From the NCBI GenBank assembly GCA_030340625.1, contig JAOPHQ010002008.1:1-64000 (forward strand): DNA of 64,000 nt, given 5' to 3'. This document shows, one piece after another, positions 1 through 11,076 of the stretch. Origin of the DNA: Merluccius polli (lineage: Eukaryota; Chordata; Actinopteri; Gadiformes; Merlucciidae). The notes under the pieces are model-generated. The model did no database searches. It was not told the DNA's origin and saw nothing but the letters and a program-made list of their open reading frames with translations. The translations under genes and the position numbers were made by a program. The first letter of the stretch is position 1. Every line of letters begins with the position of its first letter.

Positions 1-268
1 AATTATGGGCATAATTGAATTATAATTGAATTATTTAGGTTTTTTTATTGATAGATTTAAAACAATATCGCTACCCATAATTCCATGCCTTTGAATCTAG
101 ATTAGAGTCGTATTACTTAAATGATTTTAAGTGGTTAAATGGTAACTTAAATGGTTTCTTAAATGGTTACAAAAACAAAAACAATCACTTGGAATTTCTT
201 GAAATTGATTGAAAATAGACAATATATTGGACATTCTTCTGTGCATCCGGGTATCCATTCTCATCAGC

Positions 269-271
<3 letters not shown>

Positions 272-364
<93 letters not shown>
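272..364. repeat. (TG)n microsatellite
   Basis: Uninterrupted TG repeat of about 46 units in the grb10 intron upstream of the first visible SH2 exon. Confidence 0.97.
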
Positions 365-365
<1 letters not shown>

Positions 366-558
366 ACATCCGTCTCAGAAGAGGAGTCAACGATTGAACG
401 TGCTGGGCTGCCACAGTCCTCTCCACCACTCTTCGCTAAGCTCAGGTATATATACATATATATTAAACACCTTTGAAAGATTCCACTCTCTTTCCCCATG
501 GGGGTCAATGTAAAAACCATGTGGCTGAGTGAGATTCCTGTGTTTGCTGAACAAGCAG

Positions 559-752
559 TGATCCATGTGGCCCAGCTGTGGTTCCACGGCAGGATCACCC
601 GGGACGATTCGCACCGTATTATCCACCAGCAGGGACAAGTGGACGGGTGAGTGGGGTTGGTTTTTAGCACATGGTTGATGTTATTTGTCTTATAGGTCCG
701 AGCAATGTAGCGGATATTATATCGTGAATACACATATATATATATATGTATA

Positions 753-794
<42 letters not shown>

Positions 795-1015
795 AAGTTG
801 GGTTGGGAGCTGGGTCTATACCGGATTTCCACCAAGGAAGGTAAGCGCCGCGGAACGGCTGCGTCCTCTGCCCGGCGACCCCCCCCCCGTCGGTCGTAGG
901 TCTGGGCAGTGGCGCCTTAATGCATGGGCTTACCTGGGCTTTAAAAAAAGATGATAAACGTCCGTATTCGCGGTGTCATTACTGACCCCCCCCCCCCCCC
1001 CCCCCGTCCCCCGTC

Positions 1016-1066
<51 letters not shown>

Positions 1067-3298
1067 TATATATCAGTGGAGGCTTCTCCGTTGAGGAGAG
1101 GGAGGAAGATCCTCCTTAACATTGTTGAGAATAAAAAATGTAGATTGCCCAGACTATTGTAATGAATTAATGCCCTTAAATATGACTACTTTATTGCCTT
1201 TGAATATACACTCACCGGCCACTTTATTAGGTACACCTTGCTAGTACCGGGTTGGACCCCCTTTTGCCTTCAGAACTGCCTTAATCCTTCGTGGCACAGA
1301 TTCAACAAGGTACTGGAAATATTCCTCAGAGAGTTTGGTCCATATTGACATGATAGCATCACGCAGTTGCTGCAGATTTGTCGGCTGCACATCCATGATG
1401 CGAATCTCCCGTTCCACCACATCCCAAAGGTGCTCTATTGGATTGAGATCTGGTGACTGTGGAGGCCATTTGAGTACAGTGAACTCATTGTCATGTTCAA
1501 GAAACCAGTCTGAGATGATTCGCGCTTTATGACATGGCGCGTTATCCTGCTGGAAGTAGCCATCAGAAGATGGGTACACTGTGGTCATAAAGGGATGGAC
1601 ATGGTCAGCAACAATACTCAGGTAGTCTGTGGCTTTGACACGATGCTCAATTGGTACTAATAAGCCCAAAGTGTGCCAGGAAAATATCCCCCACACCATT
1701 ACACCGCCACCACCAGCCTGAACCGTTGATACAAGGCAGGATGGATCCATGCTTTCATGTTGTTGACGCCAAATTCTGACCCTACCATCCGAATGTCGCA
1801 GCAGAAATCGAGACTCATCAGACCAGGCAACGTTTTTCCAATCTTCGATTGTCCAATTTTGGTGAGCCTGTGCGAATTGTAGCCTCAGTTTCCTGTTCTT
1901 AGCTGACAGGAGTGGCACCCGGTGTGGTCTTCTGCTGCTGTAGCCCATCCGCCTCAAGGTTCGACGTGTTGTGCATTCAGAGATGCTCTTCTGCATACCT
2001 CTGTTGTAACGAGTGGTTATTTGAGTTACAGTTGCCTTTCTATCAGCTCGAACCAGTCTGGCCATTCTCCTCTGACCTCTAGCATCAACAAGGCATTTGC
2101 GCCCACAGAACTGCCGCTCACTGGATATTTTCTCATTTTCGGACCATTCTCTGTAAACCCTAGAGATGGTTGTGCGTGAAAATCCCAGTAGATCAGCAGT
2201 CTCTGAAATACTCAGACCAGCCCGTCTGGCACCAACAACCATGCCACGTTCAAAGTCACTTAAATCACCTTTCTTCCCCATTCTGATGCTCGGTTTGAAC
2301 TGCAGCAGATCGTCCTGACCATGTCTACATGCCTAAATGCATTGAGTTGCTGCCATGTGATTGGCTGATTAGAAATTTGCGTTAACGAGCAGTTGGACAG
2401 GTGTACCTAATAAAGTGGCCGGTGAGTGTATAATGTTTGTTTCCCTGGGTAAAGGGACATTAGCACCCCCTATCGCCTATTGACAATTACTTCAGGGAGG
2501 AACGTCCTCCCTCCGTCTCCATTGACATCCATTCATTTCCCCGAAAGTACTGGCGGCCGGGAGAGAGGAGGAAAATCCTCCTCTGAGTGGGTGGGACCTT
2601 AAGGGGTCTGATTCGCTCAAAAATCTATCCATCTGCGCTATGAACCAATAAGCAGGATCCCTGGCTGTTGAGCAGTGTTGCCAGATTGGTCAGATTTCCC
2701 ACCAAATTGGGCTACTTTTAACCATGTTAGGCTGGAAAAATTATCATTGGGCGGGAAATCTGCCCAATCTGGCAACGCTGTCGATAACAAACCCGGTCTG
2801 CATTGCCGCAGTGCTCAATCTAAAGAGACGCAGTCAGAGCAAGTGAAATCTGCGATAGCAAGATCCTAAATGCACAATGGAAACATTGGAAACGGAGGAC
2901 ATTGTTAACGTTTTATTACAAAAAGCATTCCATTCATCCAGTTACAGTGCTAAGTTAGCGACCAAAGACAGAGGTAGACCACTTCCCAAAATCAAGGTCA
3001 CCAAAAGTAATGGCAACGTCAGTGTTGTGAGTGCTACATGGTTTGCTAGGTATGCATGGCTTACTGGTAGCATTACAAGCAATCGACTTTATTTATTTAT
3101 ATATTATTATTTATTTATAGTAATATATTTTATTTTATTATTTTATTTATTATATTATTTATTTATATTAATATATTTATTTAATCGACTTTTGAGTCCC
3201 ACATTCTTATGCCACCATACACCAACAGTGCAAGCAGACCAATGGCAACCAAGCGCGCAGTCCTTCCTCCCTCACTTTAAAAACCACCAGCCGCCACT

Positions 3299-3364
<66 letters not shown>

Positions 3365-3822
3365 GGATGTCCGATATTGGCTTTTTTACCGATAACCGAT
3401 AACCAATATTGTTCAACTCTTAATTTCCGATACCGATATCAACCGATATCGATACCGATATATGCGGCCGTGTTTTACACCAATAATTCCAAACCACCGA
3501 CATAACTACAGCTACAACTAGCGTCCCACTACACGGCCGCACAGCCCAGGCTTGTTATTGAGACGGCGCGGCACGTTTGATGATGTCATCAAACCACGTC
3601 CTCACTTGAAACATAACAGATGTCTGAAATTATTTCAAACAAAGTGTTTATTTATTTCACACTGTCTTTGTACTAACAGAAAATGGTCGCTTGCATTCGA
3701 CTCAGGACAATTAGAGCTTTCCAACAAGGTATAACATGCCATAGGCCACTTTAGTGCCATAGGCCACTTTAGTCATTTTGAGCTTTTTTAAAAACCGATA
3801 CCGATATTTTCCGATATTGATT

Positions 3823-3890
<68 letters not shown>

Positions 3891-4848
3891 ATGTGTGTGT
3901 ATTTTAATAAAATACAGACATAGGTAAATGGACAACTTTTATAGGTCAGTCACTTATAACAGACTGTGTGATGAACAGAATGAAAACGCAATAGGATTAC
4001 CACCGCTCTTCCTCCACATCTGTAAAGGAGACCTCTGCAAACCAAGATGATAACTTTTGTTGCTAAAACTGTTGACTTGAATGAGTTTTCTTTTCCTTTG
4101 TTCCCCCCCTCTATTGCTGCAGGTTGTTTCTGCTGAGGGTCAGTCAGAGCAACCCCAAGGCGTTTGTACTCACACTGTGCCATCATCAGAAAATCAAACA
4201 TTTCCAGATACTACCGGTAGGCACCGCTCGGTTCTGTCATTTATCACATAACATATATTGTACATAGCATTGGATTGAATCTAATGGAAAATTAGGTATG
4301 GGATAGGGTAGTGATGAGAGAAAGAAGGTTATAACGGGTTGTGGGGTGGTAAATAATTCAATAATTCAGTATTTTAGTTTTAATTTATAGTTTACATAAT
4401 GACCAATATGAAAAAACAAAGCCCTTCCAATGGCACAGTGAGGTGACATCAGTAGTAGAGTAGAGCAATCTTCAAAATAAATAATTTAAATTAATCCAAA
4501 TGTGTCCCCTCTCTCTCTCGCTCTCTCTCCCTCTCCATGTGCTCCTTTGTTCCTGCTCACCCTTCACCTGGTCCCACCTTTCGTCGGGTCTCTCCTCTTG
4601 TCCGGTCTCGCCCTTTGTCCGGTCTCTCCACTTGTCCGGGCTCACCCTTCGCCCGGTCTGGCCCTTTTGCCCGGTCTCAAACCCAAAACAACCCACCAAA
4701 GTGTGAAGAGGACGGCCAGATCTTCTTCAGCCTTGACGACGGCTCGACCAAGTTCACTGACCTGATCCAGTTGGTGGAGTTCTACCAGCTCAACAGGGGG
4801 GTGTTGCCTTGCAAACTGAGACACCCGTGCACCATCGTGGCCTTATGA
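559..4848 (+). CDS. grb10: GRB10 C-terminal SH2 exons (3' end of gene, partial)
   Basis: Three exons encode a complete SH2 domain and the stop codon of a GRB7/10/14 adaptor. Exon 559-646 (start 556 or 559) reads [20 protein letters not shown] and ends in a GT donor. Exon 4123-4216 holds the phosphotyrosine-pocket arginine (FLLR) and [13 protein letters not shown]. Exon 4702-4848 reads [20 protein letters not shown] and ends [10 protein letters not shown] then TGA. Phases join cleanly (GG|G, then phase 0). The wording is closest to GRB10 among the three paralogues, and the downstream DDC genes on the same strand match vertebrate GRB10-DDC synteny. GRB10 docks on activated insulin and IGF1 receptors and dampens their signalling; the RA, PH and BPS regions must lie upstream of this window. 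One oddity is Val after the pocket Arg (FLLRV), where I expect Asp. Confidence 0.9.
907..1060. repeat. hAT end fragment, poly(C) and (TA)n tract
   Basis: At 907 a segment beginning CAGTGGCGCCTTAATGCA resembles the start of the hAT element at 11077. It is followed by a 20-base C run (986-1005) and a (TA)n run (1019-1060). Just upstream, 880-900 contains the reverse complement of the GC-rich minisatellite unit found at 40.9-41.1 kb (CCGTCGGTCGTAGGT), so fragments of that family occur at both places. Confidence 0.55.
1209..2428 (-). mobile_element. Complete Tc1/mariner element (DD36E, Incomer-like)
   Basis: The two ends are perfect 30-bp inverted repeats starting CACTCACCGGCCACTTTATT, bounded by TA on both sides (1207-1208 and 2429-2430), the usual Tc1/mariner target. 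The 1,220-bp body holds a single intact transposase gene on the minus strand. Perfect repeats and an open gene point to a recent insertion, here into an older hAT element. Confidence 0.93.
1241..2281 (-). CDS. Tc1/mariner transposase, 346 aa, DD36E, intact
   Basis: The intact protein of 346 residues starts [20 protein letters not shown] and runs to the stop without interruption. The N-terminus is a paired-type helix-turn-helix pair ([20 protein letters not shown], then [16 protein letters not shown]). The DDE-type catalytic core shows WSDESRF for the first Asp, QQDNAPCH for the second and NPIEHLW for the Glu. I count 36 residues between the second Asp and the Glu, against 34 in classical Tc1, which fits the DD36E 'Incomer' clade. 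It would act as a nuclear cut-and-paste recombinase on the 30-bp ends. Whether it is active cannot be told from sequence. Confidence 0.93.
   Translation of the reverse strand: MGKKGDLSDFERGMVVGARRAGLSISETADLLGFSRTTISRVYREWSENEKISSERQFCGRKCLVDARGQRRMARLVRADRKATVTQITTRYNRGMQKSISECTTRRTLRRMGYSSRRPHRVPLLSAKNRKLRLQFAQAHQNWTIEDWKNVAWSDESRFLLRHSDGRVRIWRQQHESMDPSCLVSTVQAGGGGVMVWGIFSWHTLGLLVPIEHRVKATDYLSIVADHVHPFMTTVYPSSDGYFQQDNAPCHKARIISDWFLEHDNEFTVLKWPPQSPDLNPIEHLWDVVEREIRIMDVQPTNLQQLRDAIMSIWTKLSEEYFQYLVESVPRRIKAVLKAKGGPTRY
3301..3361. repeat. (TA)n microsatellite
   Basis: Pure TA repeat of about 30 units, bordering the right end of the 1074-3299 hAT and the left end of the next hAT fragment. Confidence 0.95.
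3362..3830. mobile_element. Truncated hAT-like element with CCGATA-rich ends
   Basis: The left end TAGGGATGTCCGATATTGGC is typical of a common fish hAT terminus and is followed by repeated CCGATAnCGATAT words. Similar words recur at 3795-3825. No coding capacity remains and the right terminus is lost in a (TA)n tract (3830-3882). Family assignment rests on the end motif only. Confidence 0.5.
3830..3901. repeat. (TA)n / (TG)n compound microsatellite
   Basis: TA repeat to 3882 followed by TG-rich units. Confidence 0.9.
4567..4680 (+). repeat. Pyrimidine-rich minisatellite next to the last grb10 acceptor
   Basis: About six degenerate units of 18-19 bp around the core TTGTCCGGTCTC are repeated just upstream of the acceptor at 4700-4701. 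A CT-rich stretch (4508-4536) precedes it. The tract lengthens the polypyrimidine region of the final grb10 intron. Confidence 0.7.
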
Positions 4849-7800
4849 CGTCTTCCAACACCCTGACCCCCCCACCCTTACCCATTTTTCCCCCTCTTGT
4901 TCTGTGTTGGTTTTTTCGTATACATTTTTCTCATTTGGAGAAGCGGGTGAATGAACTGATGCTTCCGTTGTTGTTTTTCTTAATTTTTTTTTTTGACTGA
5001 CAATGCCAGACTCTGCTGGAGGCTGCCGAGCTGATTTCGGGTGGGTTTTGCAGGCTGGCCGTTACAGTTGGATGGACGAGTCAAAGCGCTCGACGCAACC
5101 AATCGGGTGCAAGGAAAACAAACGGGAATGAGAGAAGCTTGTTCATGGACAAGATGAACCTGCAGTTCCATTTGATTGTTTAAATGCCGTCACACAATCT
5201 TACAATCCCCCGTAATTACAATCAACCGATAAGCCGGTAATTATTGATTAAGCATTGTGTCGCAACTGCGGACACCATTTTCGATCAGCAGGATGATGTA
5301 CGTACCATTCTTTCTATTCTCAGAACTTTTCAAATCCTTATAGTCGTCGAGGTTTAGCATCTCTTAAATTTGCAGTCCCTAATCTCAAGCATGCTTTTTG
5401 ACATCACTCATTGCTGTTACTATCCTTGGTCATGTGACTGGCAAGTCACTTAATACTACCCCACAACACCGCCCTCTGGGGTCCAAAACGTGTACAGACA
5501 GGCAATATCTATTTTACTAGGGGAAAAGCCTATAGGTTTTAGTGTCATTGAAATGATGCGATTTTAATCACTGACCGAGGTCTGTAACCCTTAAGAGAGG
5601 ATGAATGTGTGGCGAGTTTTTAAACCCTTTATATGATCAAATTAACCTGAAAAGGGAACAAGGACAAGAGCAGTCACCCTCACGGATGATTGCTCTGAAG
5701 ACACGGATGTCATTTCTGCGACTGCTTTTTTATTGCTTTGTCTTTGCATTGTTTTGCATCTAATTGATACCCTGTAGGATTTTTGCTTCTTGATGGGCTA
5801 CAAAGATCCGCCCCAATTCTCAATTGTTTTTCTGCACAGCTCCCGTTCCCTGAAATGATTCAATAACAGGGCCTTATGTCTTCCACATCGCTCATTCACA
5901 AGAAAATGGTGGAGCCTATTATTCAGGTTATATCAACACCGTGATAAAGCTAGTTCATTTTTGTTCTTCTGTCGGTACCAAGATACCTCTGTAATGCATT
6001 GTGATGTTAAATGGTGAAACAAGATCACTCTTGGATGTTTGGCTGGAAATGCAGTTGTTTTTCCTCAAGGTGTTCTCTAAACCAATATTTAGCCTTGCTG
6101 GTTACTGTTGAGGCTCACCAGGAAGGATAACCACTAGAATCCCCTTTTTGTAGAAGGTTAACCTAATGCTCTATAAGTGTTCTCAGTGGAGTCGAATAAC
6201 TTAGGAGGACTGCAAATACTGTCTCCGCCACCGTCTCTATTCCCCAAGCCAGTGTTAGTAGCGGTTTCCCCTTCAGAGAACACAGAAGAACTGTGAACAG
6301 TTAGAAGTAGAACTGGATCAAACTCCAACTTGATTGAGATTGATTTAGAAAAACATCTCCAATCGGCTCTGACACAATGGGAATGCACTGGAATGTACTA
6401 AAAAGAGCAATGCCATACACATTACACTTTATCGAGACTCTGTTTACTTAAATAATTGAAAGTGTTTTATTTGCCCAAATAAAGTCTAATTTTTTTGTAT
6501 GTAGCCCAAACTTGCATTTCTATATAAACACCTTCATAACGCATTATAATACATCATAATTATTGCGATACATCTTTATAATTAATTTAGCTATATACAT
6601 CATGTTGCACTTTATATCATATTTAATGGAGCATGTATTCATAAAGCCTTCAGCCATTGTAAGCTGCAAGTAACTCTTACGATGCATTAATCACTTGTTA
6701 TCATGCATTATGAAGGTATTTATAAATGATTGTAGATATGGGCTTCACAAAAAGTCTTACCTTTTTCATACCCTTGGTCCAAAAACAAACATAAACAAAT
6801 ACATCATCCATCCTTGTTCTTCCCACAGGAGACTGGTGTAATTTAAACTTGCTATACAGCTAAACCCTATTCACACAGGATTAGTATTACCTGGGGACCT
6901 CATGTGATTTAGTAATTACCCCACCACGTCTGTGTTTCGTGCGGCGCATTCGCACTCTGTGTTTTAACTCGAATTTACTGACATGTCAGTAACATCACAT
7001 GAATGTATAAATAACAATATGTTCCTTACCGCATGCTGCCATACATGTAATCCATCTAATCATCCTTCGAGATTTTGCTCTTCTGATGGATTTGAGCTTG
7101 CTCTTTCTGCGAATGGGTCTCCATGCTGTGTACGAAGATGAGCCTCCTGAATTTGCACCCAAAATGCTGTCAAAACTTTCATTTATAATTTCCAATGCAG
7201 CCTCTATAATTCTCGACCGGGAAAAAGGCAGAAAATGGTGCGGAAAACACAAAAAACGCCCCCAAATCACAGAGATGCCGATTCGCACGGGACTCATATT
7301 ATCACTTGACCTCCGTGTTTGGCAAATAGATCATTTGCTGTGGAATTTTTACTTTACAAATTACGGACATGGCAGATTCGCACGGGATTAAGATCACAGA
7401 CGACCTCCGCAGTTATTACAAATTACTAGATGTCGCCAGGTAATACTAGTCCCGTGCGAATAGGGCTTTAGATAAAGTGATATTGAATATCCGTGTAATG
7501 TGTGGGCACTACACGGAAGTAATGAACTACATTGACATACTACCATGTGCTAGGCTTGTTGAAGCGAACAGAATGTGCTGATATGTGTTTCTACACATTG
7601 CTAGACAAAATAGCTTTGAGACAATAGAACCTGGCTAAAGATATGGCCCTAAATCTGTTTTGAATCAAATGGCTTGTAATTATACAGAGCAGTCAAACCA
7701 AATTGGCATCACATACTAAAAGAAAATCTAAAACCAGATTTACTTACAGGTGTTAATGTACATGTCTTAATTCCACTCAATAACTTACGATAAATTTCCT

Positions 7801-9573
7801 GTATGTGAGTATAGTCTGTTTAAATTGCACCAGATTGGTTTCCCATCATAAAAGGTGGTCTTGTCTGTGTACTGTTATTTTTTTCAGTTATTTTTTTTCC
7901 TGTGATGCGACATTACGAAAGAGTCGTACTTATGTTTGATTGGTTACACAGCCCACTGGTTCTCTTAAGCTATATTGATATGTTGTGCATTGTCACCATT
8001 ATTTAACTCAAATGTAACAACTCAAATCAGTTTTAAGTTAGTATTGTTTCAGAAACATTTATTTATTTTTCATTAATAGTGATGACTTGAACGTTTTATT
8101 TTCTTACAGTGCTGTTTAGTGCTGCTTTTTTGCCATTTACATGTAATAATGGCCCACATGAATTTAGATTTGTTTTTTTACGTTTGTGTATTCAAACACC
8201 AATATGGCAATGTGAAGTGATACATACAAAAATTACGTCGATTTTTTGTTCATTTGAAATAAAATTAATTTTATATTTTTCCCCCTTTTCTGAGGACTTA
8301 TGGTGTAAAGAAATTCCCCAATGAATGTCAGTAGTACATTTACTTCTTTCTCCTTGTCCATCCAGTACTAATGTGCCACAAGTCATTGTGAATGAACTGC
8401 AGAATTTCTGAACAATTAAAAGGGCAGAGAGTGTAGCTGTGCTGATGGACCCCTTCAAGGTGCCACATTTTCTTTAACTTAAACGACGAAACAAAGAAGA
8501 AATAATTAGCAAGGACATTTTGCTGGTGAAGCATTTATTAATACAAAATACATGAGGAGATATCGGTATGTGCATTTTAATATGTGAGTAACAGAGTAAA
8601 TGAGTCACTTGGAGCATGTTCTGAAAAATGTCAGCAAATAAAAAACTGGTCCATCATATTTCTGGGGCCTTTGATTTAAGGATTGTTGACGGACGAACGA
8701 TGGAGATGTATTTTTTATTTTCTTTGGAGGTAAAAATGTTTCCAAACCCGACAACACCTAACGGCTAATTTGGGTGCTGAGCATTACCTCTGAAGAAAAC
8801 CCTAAATGTTAAAAGAACGTGGATATGTGTAATCACTGAAATGAACAGAGTACCATTTTCAACTCAAGAAGAAACTTCCATGTCTGCAAACAGTTTGCAC
8901 ACATGGTAGTGGACACATGCTGCGCATAGAGTACAACGTGAATGACCACCCAAACGCACATGTCAATCAGGTAACAACTTAACCACAACTGGACTTACCA
9001 GTTATACGGATACATAATAACCAGTATTGCTGATTTTCATATAGGACCATTCACCACTCCAAAACATCCAAACCCTGCTTTCAAGGTTGTGCAGCCTGCT
9101 ATTTGAAGAAGGTACTTGATTGGTTGGCTGGTACCATTCAAAGACGGGTAACATTTGAATTAACAGACACTCTTTGGTTAACAGACACTCTTTGGTTGTC
9201 AGACTGTTGATTTTTCAAAGAATTTTGTGAATGGAAAGTAAATTGCGATGGAATGAAATGACCCCTATCATAGACTTGTGTGTGTCTTTGCATTTAACAC
9301 TGTCACAATGTGAGATTCAGTCGCTGTATAAATGAGAAAAGTAAATATATAAGATATGAATATGATTTATTTCAGGGAATGCAAAACATAAAACAGTAAC
9401 TTCTTTTTGTAAGAGGAAGCTCCTGTATACATGATGTGCTTTGTTTCAACCTGTACATAGTTGAATGGCTTATAAATCCTAATTGTAACCTTTTCAGGTA
9501 TTTTTGTACAAATAAGGGACTGATATATTCTGTTCATTGTAATTAGAATAAAACATTAATACATTGCTATAAA
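4849..9573 (+). other. grb10: grb10 3' UTR, about 4.7 kb, with poly(A) signal at 9547-9552
   Basis: After the stop at 4848 there is no further coding signal. The stretch runs, AT-rich and without splice-bounded ORFs, to an AATAAA at 9547-9552 followed about 20 bases later by an A-rich site. The last 150 bases (9420-9573) look like a conserved 3' UTR end, and vertebrate GRB10 transcripts have very long 3' UTRs. A MITE (6862-7468) sits inside it. The only ORFs seen are short and lie in the MITE or are random. That the whole interval is one UTR is inference; no transcript data are available here. Confidence 0.6.
6862..7468 (+). mobile_element. MITE with CCCTATTC...GTATTACCTGG inverted ends (copy A)
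   Basis: The left end CCCTATTCACACAGGATTAG and the right end, read in reverse, CCCTATTCGCACGGGACTAG match for over 30 bases including GTATTACCTGG. The interior contains a short open frame (MDLSLLFLRMGLHAVYEDEP) also present in a second, inverted and truncated copy at 25283-25690. Boundary trinucleotides TAA/TTA suggest a PIF/Harbinger relative, but the target duplication is not clean. It lies inside the presumed grb10 3' UTR. Confidence 0.65.
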
Positions 9574-9595
9574 AAAAATCCTGTGTTTTATTACA

Positions 9596-9696
<101 letters not shown>

Positions 9697-10149
9697 GTAT
9701 TACAAGGATAGTGTGTGTGTGTGTGTGTGTCCATGTGATATCTTGTGAGAGTAAAACACTTGAATCTTATCTTCCTATTATAGCGAAGCATAGTTGATTT
9801 AATTCACCTGAATGAGACATCACACAGCAGTCACCAGTATCTTGTCTGAGCACCCTCTGAATCTATTCTTCAGAGGGTCGTCTTTTAAGGTCACATTTGG
9901 TCAGCCTGCAAGCACGGCGCGTCAGCATGCATTCAACATGAAAGCATTCTCCTTCCGACAGGATGCTGACCAAGGCAACATATGGACCAAATGTATATTT
10001 TCGATTGCGAATAAGACAACGGTAGCTAGCTAACAATACAGGGTATTTAAAAGCTAGCACAAAATTAGCACAAACTCTCGCAAGTGCTTGCACTCGGGGG
10101 CGCGTTTGAGTGGCTGACCCCGACCCCAGTGCAGTGACTTCTCAGTCAC

Positions 10150-10400
10150 CTGCCCTTCCGGTTCCTTGAAAGAGAGGAGCCACTGCTAAACTACCAGTCG
10201 GTAGTTCTGGGGGTGACTTGGGATAACTGCTCCCAGCCCCTCCGCACTGGCGTCTGTGTCCAGTATGAAATGTCCCTGAGGGTCTGGCTGGAGTGATCAG
10301 GATGGGGGCTTCACAGATGAGATTACCTCCTTTATGGAGTCAAAGGCAGTCTGTTGGTCACCGCCCCACTGGAAGTCATCCCACTGTTGCAGGAGCAGGT
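10150..10400 (-). pseudogene. Ty3/gypsy pol fragment (RT/RNase H junction)
   Basis: On the minus strand the stretch from about 10390 down to 10185 reads DFQWGGDQQTAFDSIKE and later GHFILDTDASAEGLGAV, the conserved end of reverse transcriptase and start of RNase H in Ty3/gypsy retrotransposons. In-frame stops and lost frame mark it as dead. No LTRs are visible nearby, and the fragment is cut off by hAT-derived sequence at about 10430. Confidence 0.7.
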
Positions 10401-11076
10401 CCTGGGGAGGGCTGCCAGTGTGGGACAAAGCCGGCCACGAAGTAACGAAGTACTTTGTTACTTCGTTACAGTAACGAAGTACAAGTACTTTGTTTCTGTA
10501 CTTAAGTACATTTTCATGTGTCTGTACCTTTACCTAAGTATATTTAGTCAGACTTTTACTCCACTACATCTTAGAGCAAATATCTATACTTTCTACTCCA
10601 CTACATTTCTACACTGCGTTTCGTTACACGTTACAGTGACATTGCTGTTTGAAGAAACACACTGAGGTAGGTGAGGTTGCTTAACGCTACCTAACTTTAG
10701 CATGTTGAATTCATTTAGGTTAGTGAAGTATTTATGATATCCAGCATTTTTATTAGCTGTTACCTAGGGCTGGGTACCAAACTTCAATACTTTTATGAAT
10801 TAATTATCGACTATTGAAAAGTTTTGGGCTCAACGGTGTGTGCTTTGTGCTAACGTTAATCTTGTGATTAGCTCACTGAATGAGCGTGTGTCGCTTCAGC
10901 GGCTCAGCATAAAAAATATTAAACCTACACATAAACCACATTGTAGGTTTAATATTTGTTATGTAATGAAACTGCTTTGAGTGTGTAATGTGTAATGTAA
11001 TTTTCTTTTTGTGAAGATTAATTAAGAGTATATTTTTCTTTCTCTTATTTTTCAGAGAAGGCACAGCTCTCGTATC

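Larger units (their letters stand above)
1074..3299 (+). mobile_element. hAT-type element (deletion derivative) interrupted by a Tc1 element
   Basis: The left end CAGTGGAGGCTTCTCC (1074) and the right end, read from the other strand, CAGTGGCGGCTGGTGG (3299) form imperfect terminal inverted repeats. GTATATAT stands on both sides (1066-1073 and 3300-3307) as an 8-bp target duplication, although the surrounding (TA)n weakens that signal. At 2877-3075 an ORF ([18 protein letters not shown], later [13 protein letters not shown]) looks like the N-terminus of a TTF-finger/ZMYM-type hAT transposase; the rest of the transposase is gone. A 1.22 kb Tc1/mariner element was inserted at 1207. Confidence 0.65.

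Noticed and set aside
163..513. Open frames of long Cys-Val or Thr-His repeats (also near 9600, 19800, 41429, 44069, 56564)
   Set aside because: They are translations of (TG)n or (AC)n microsatellites with no splice context.
4500..4765. Pro/Ser/Leu-rich frames upstream of the last grb10 exon
   Set aside because: They are readings of the pyrimidine-rich minisatellite in the intron; only the frame from 4702 matches GRB10.
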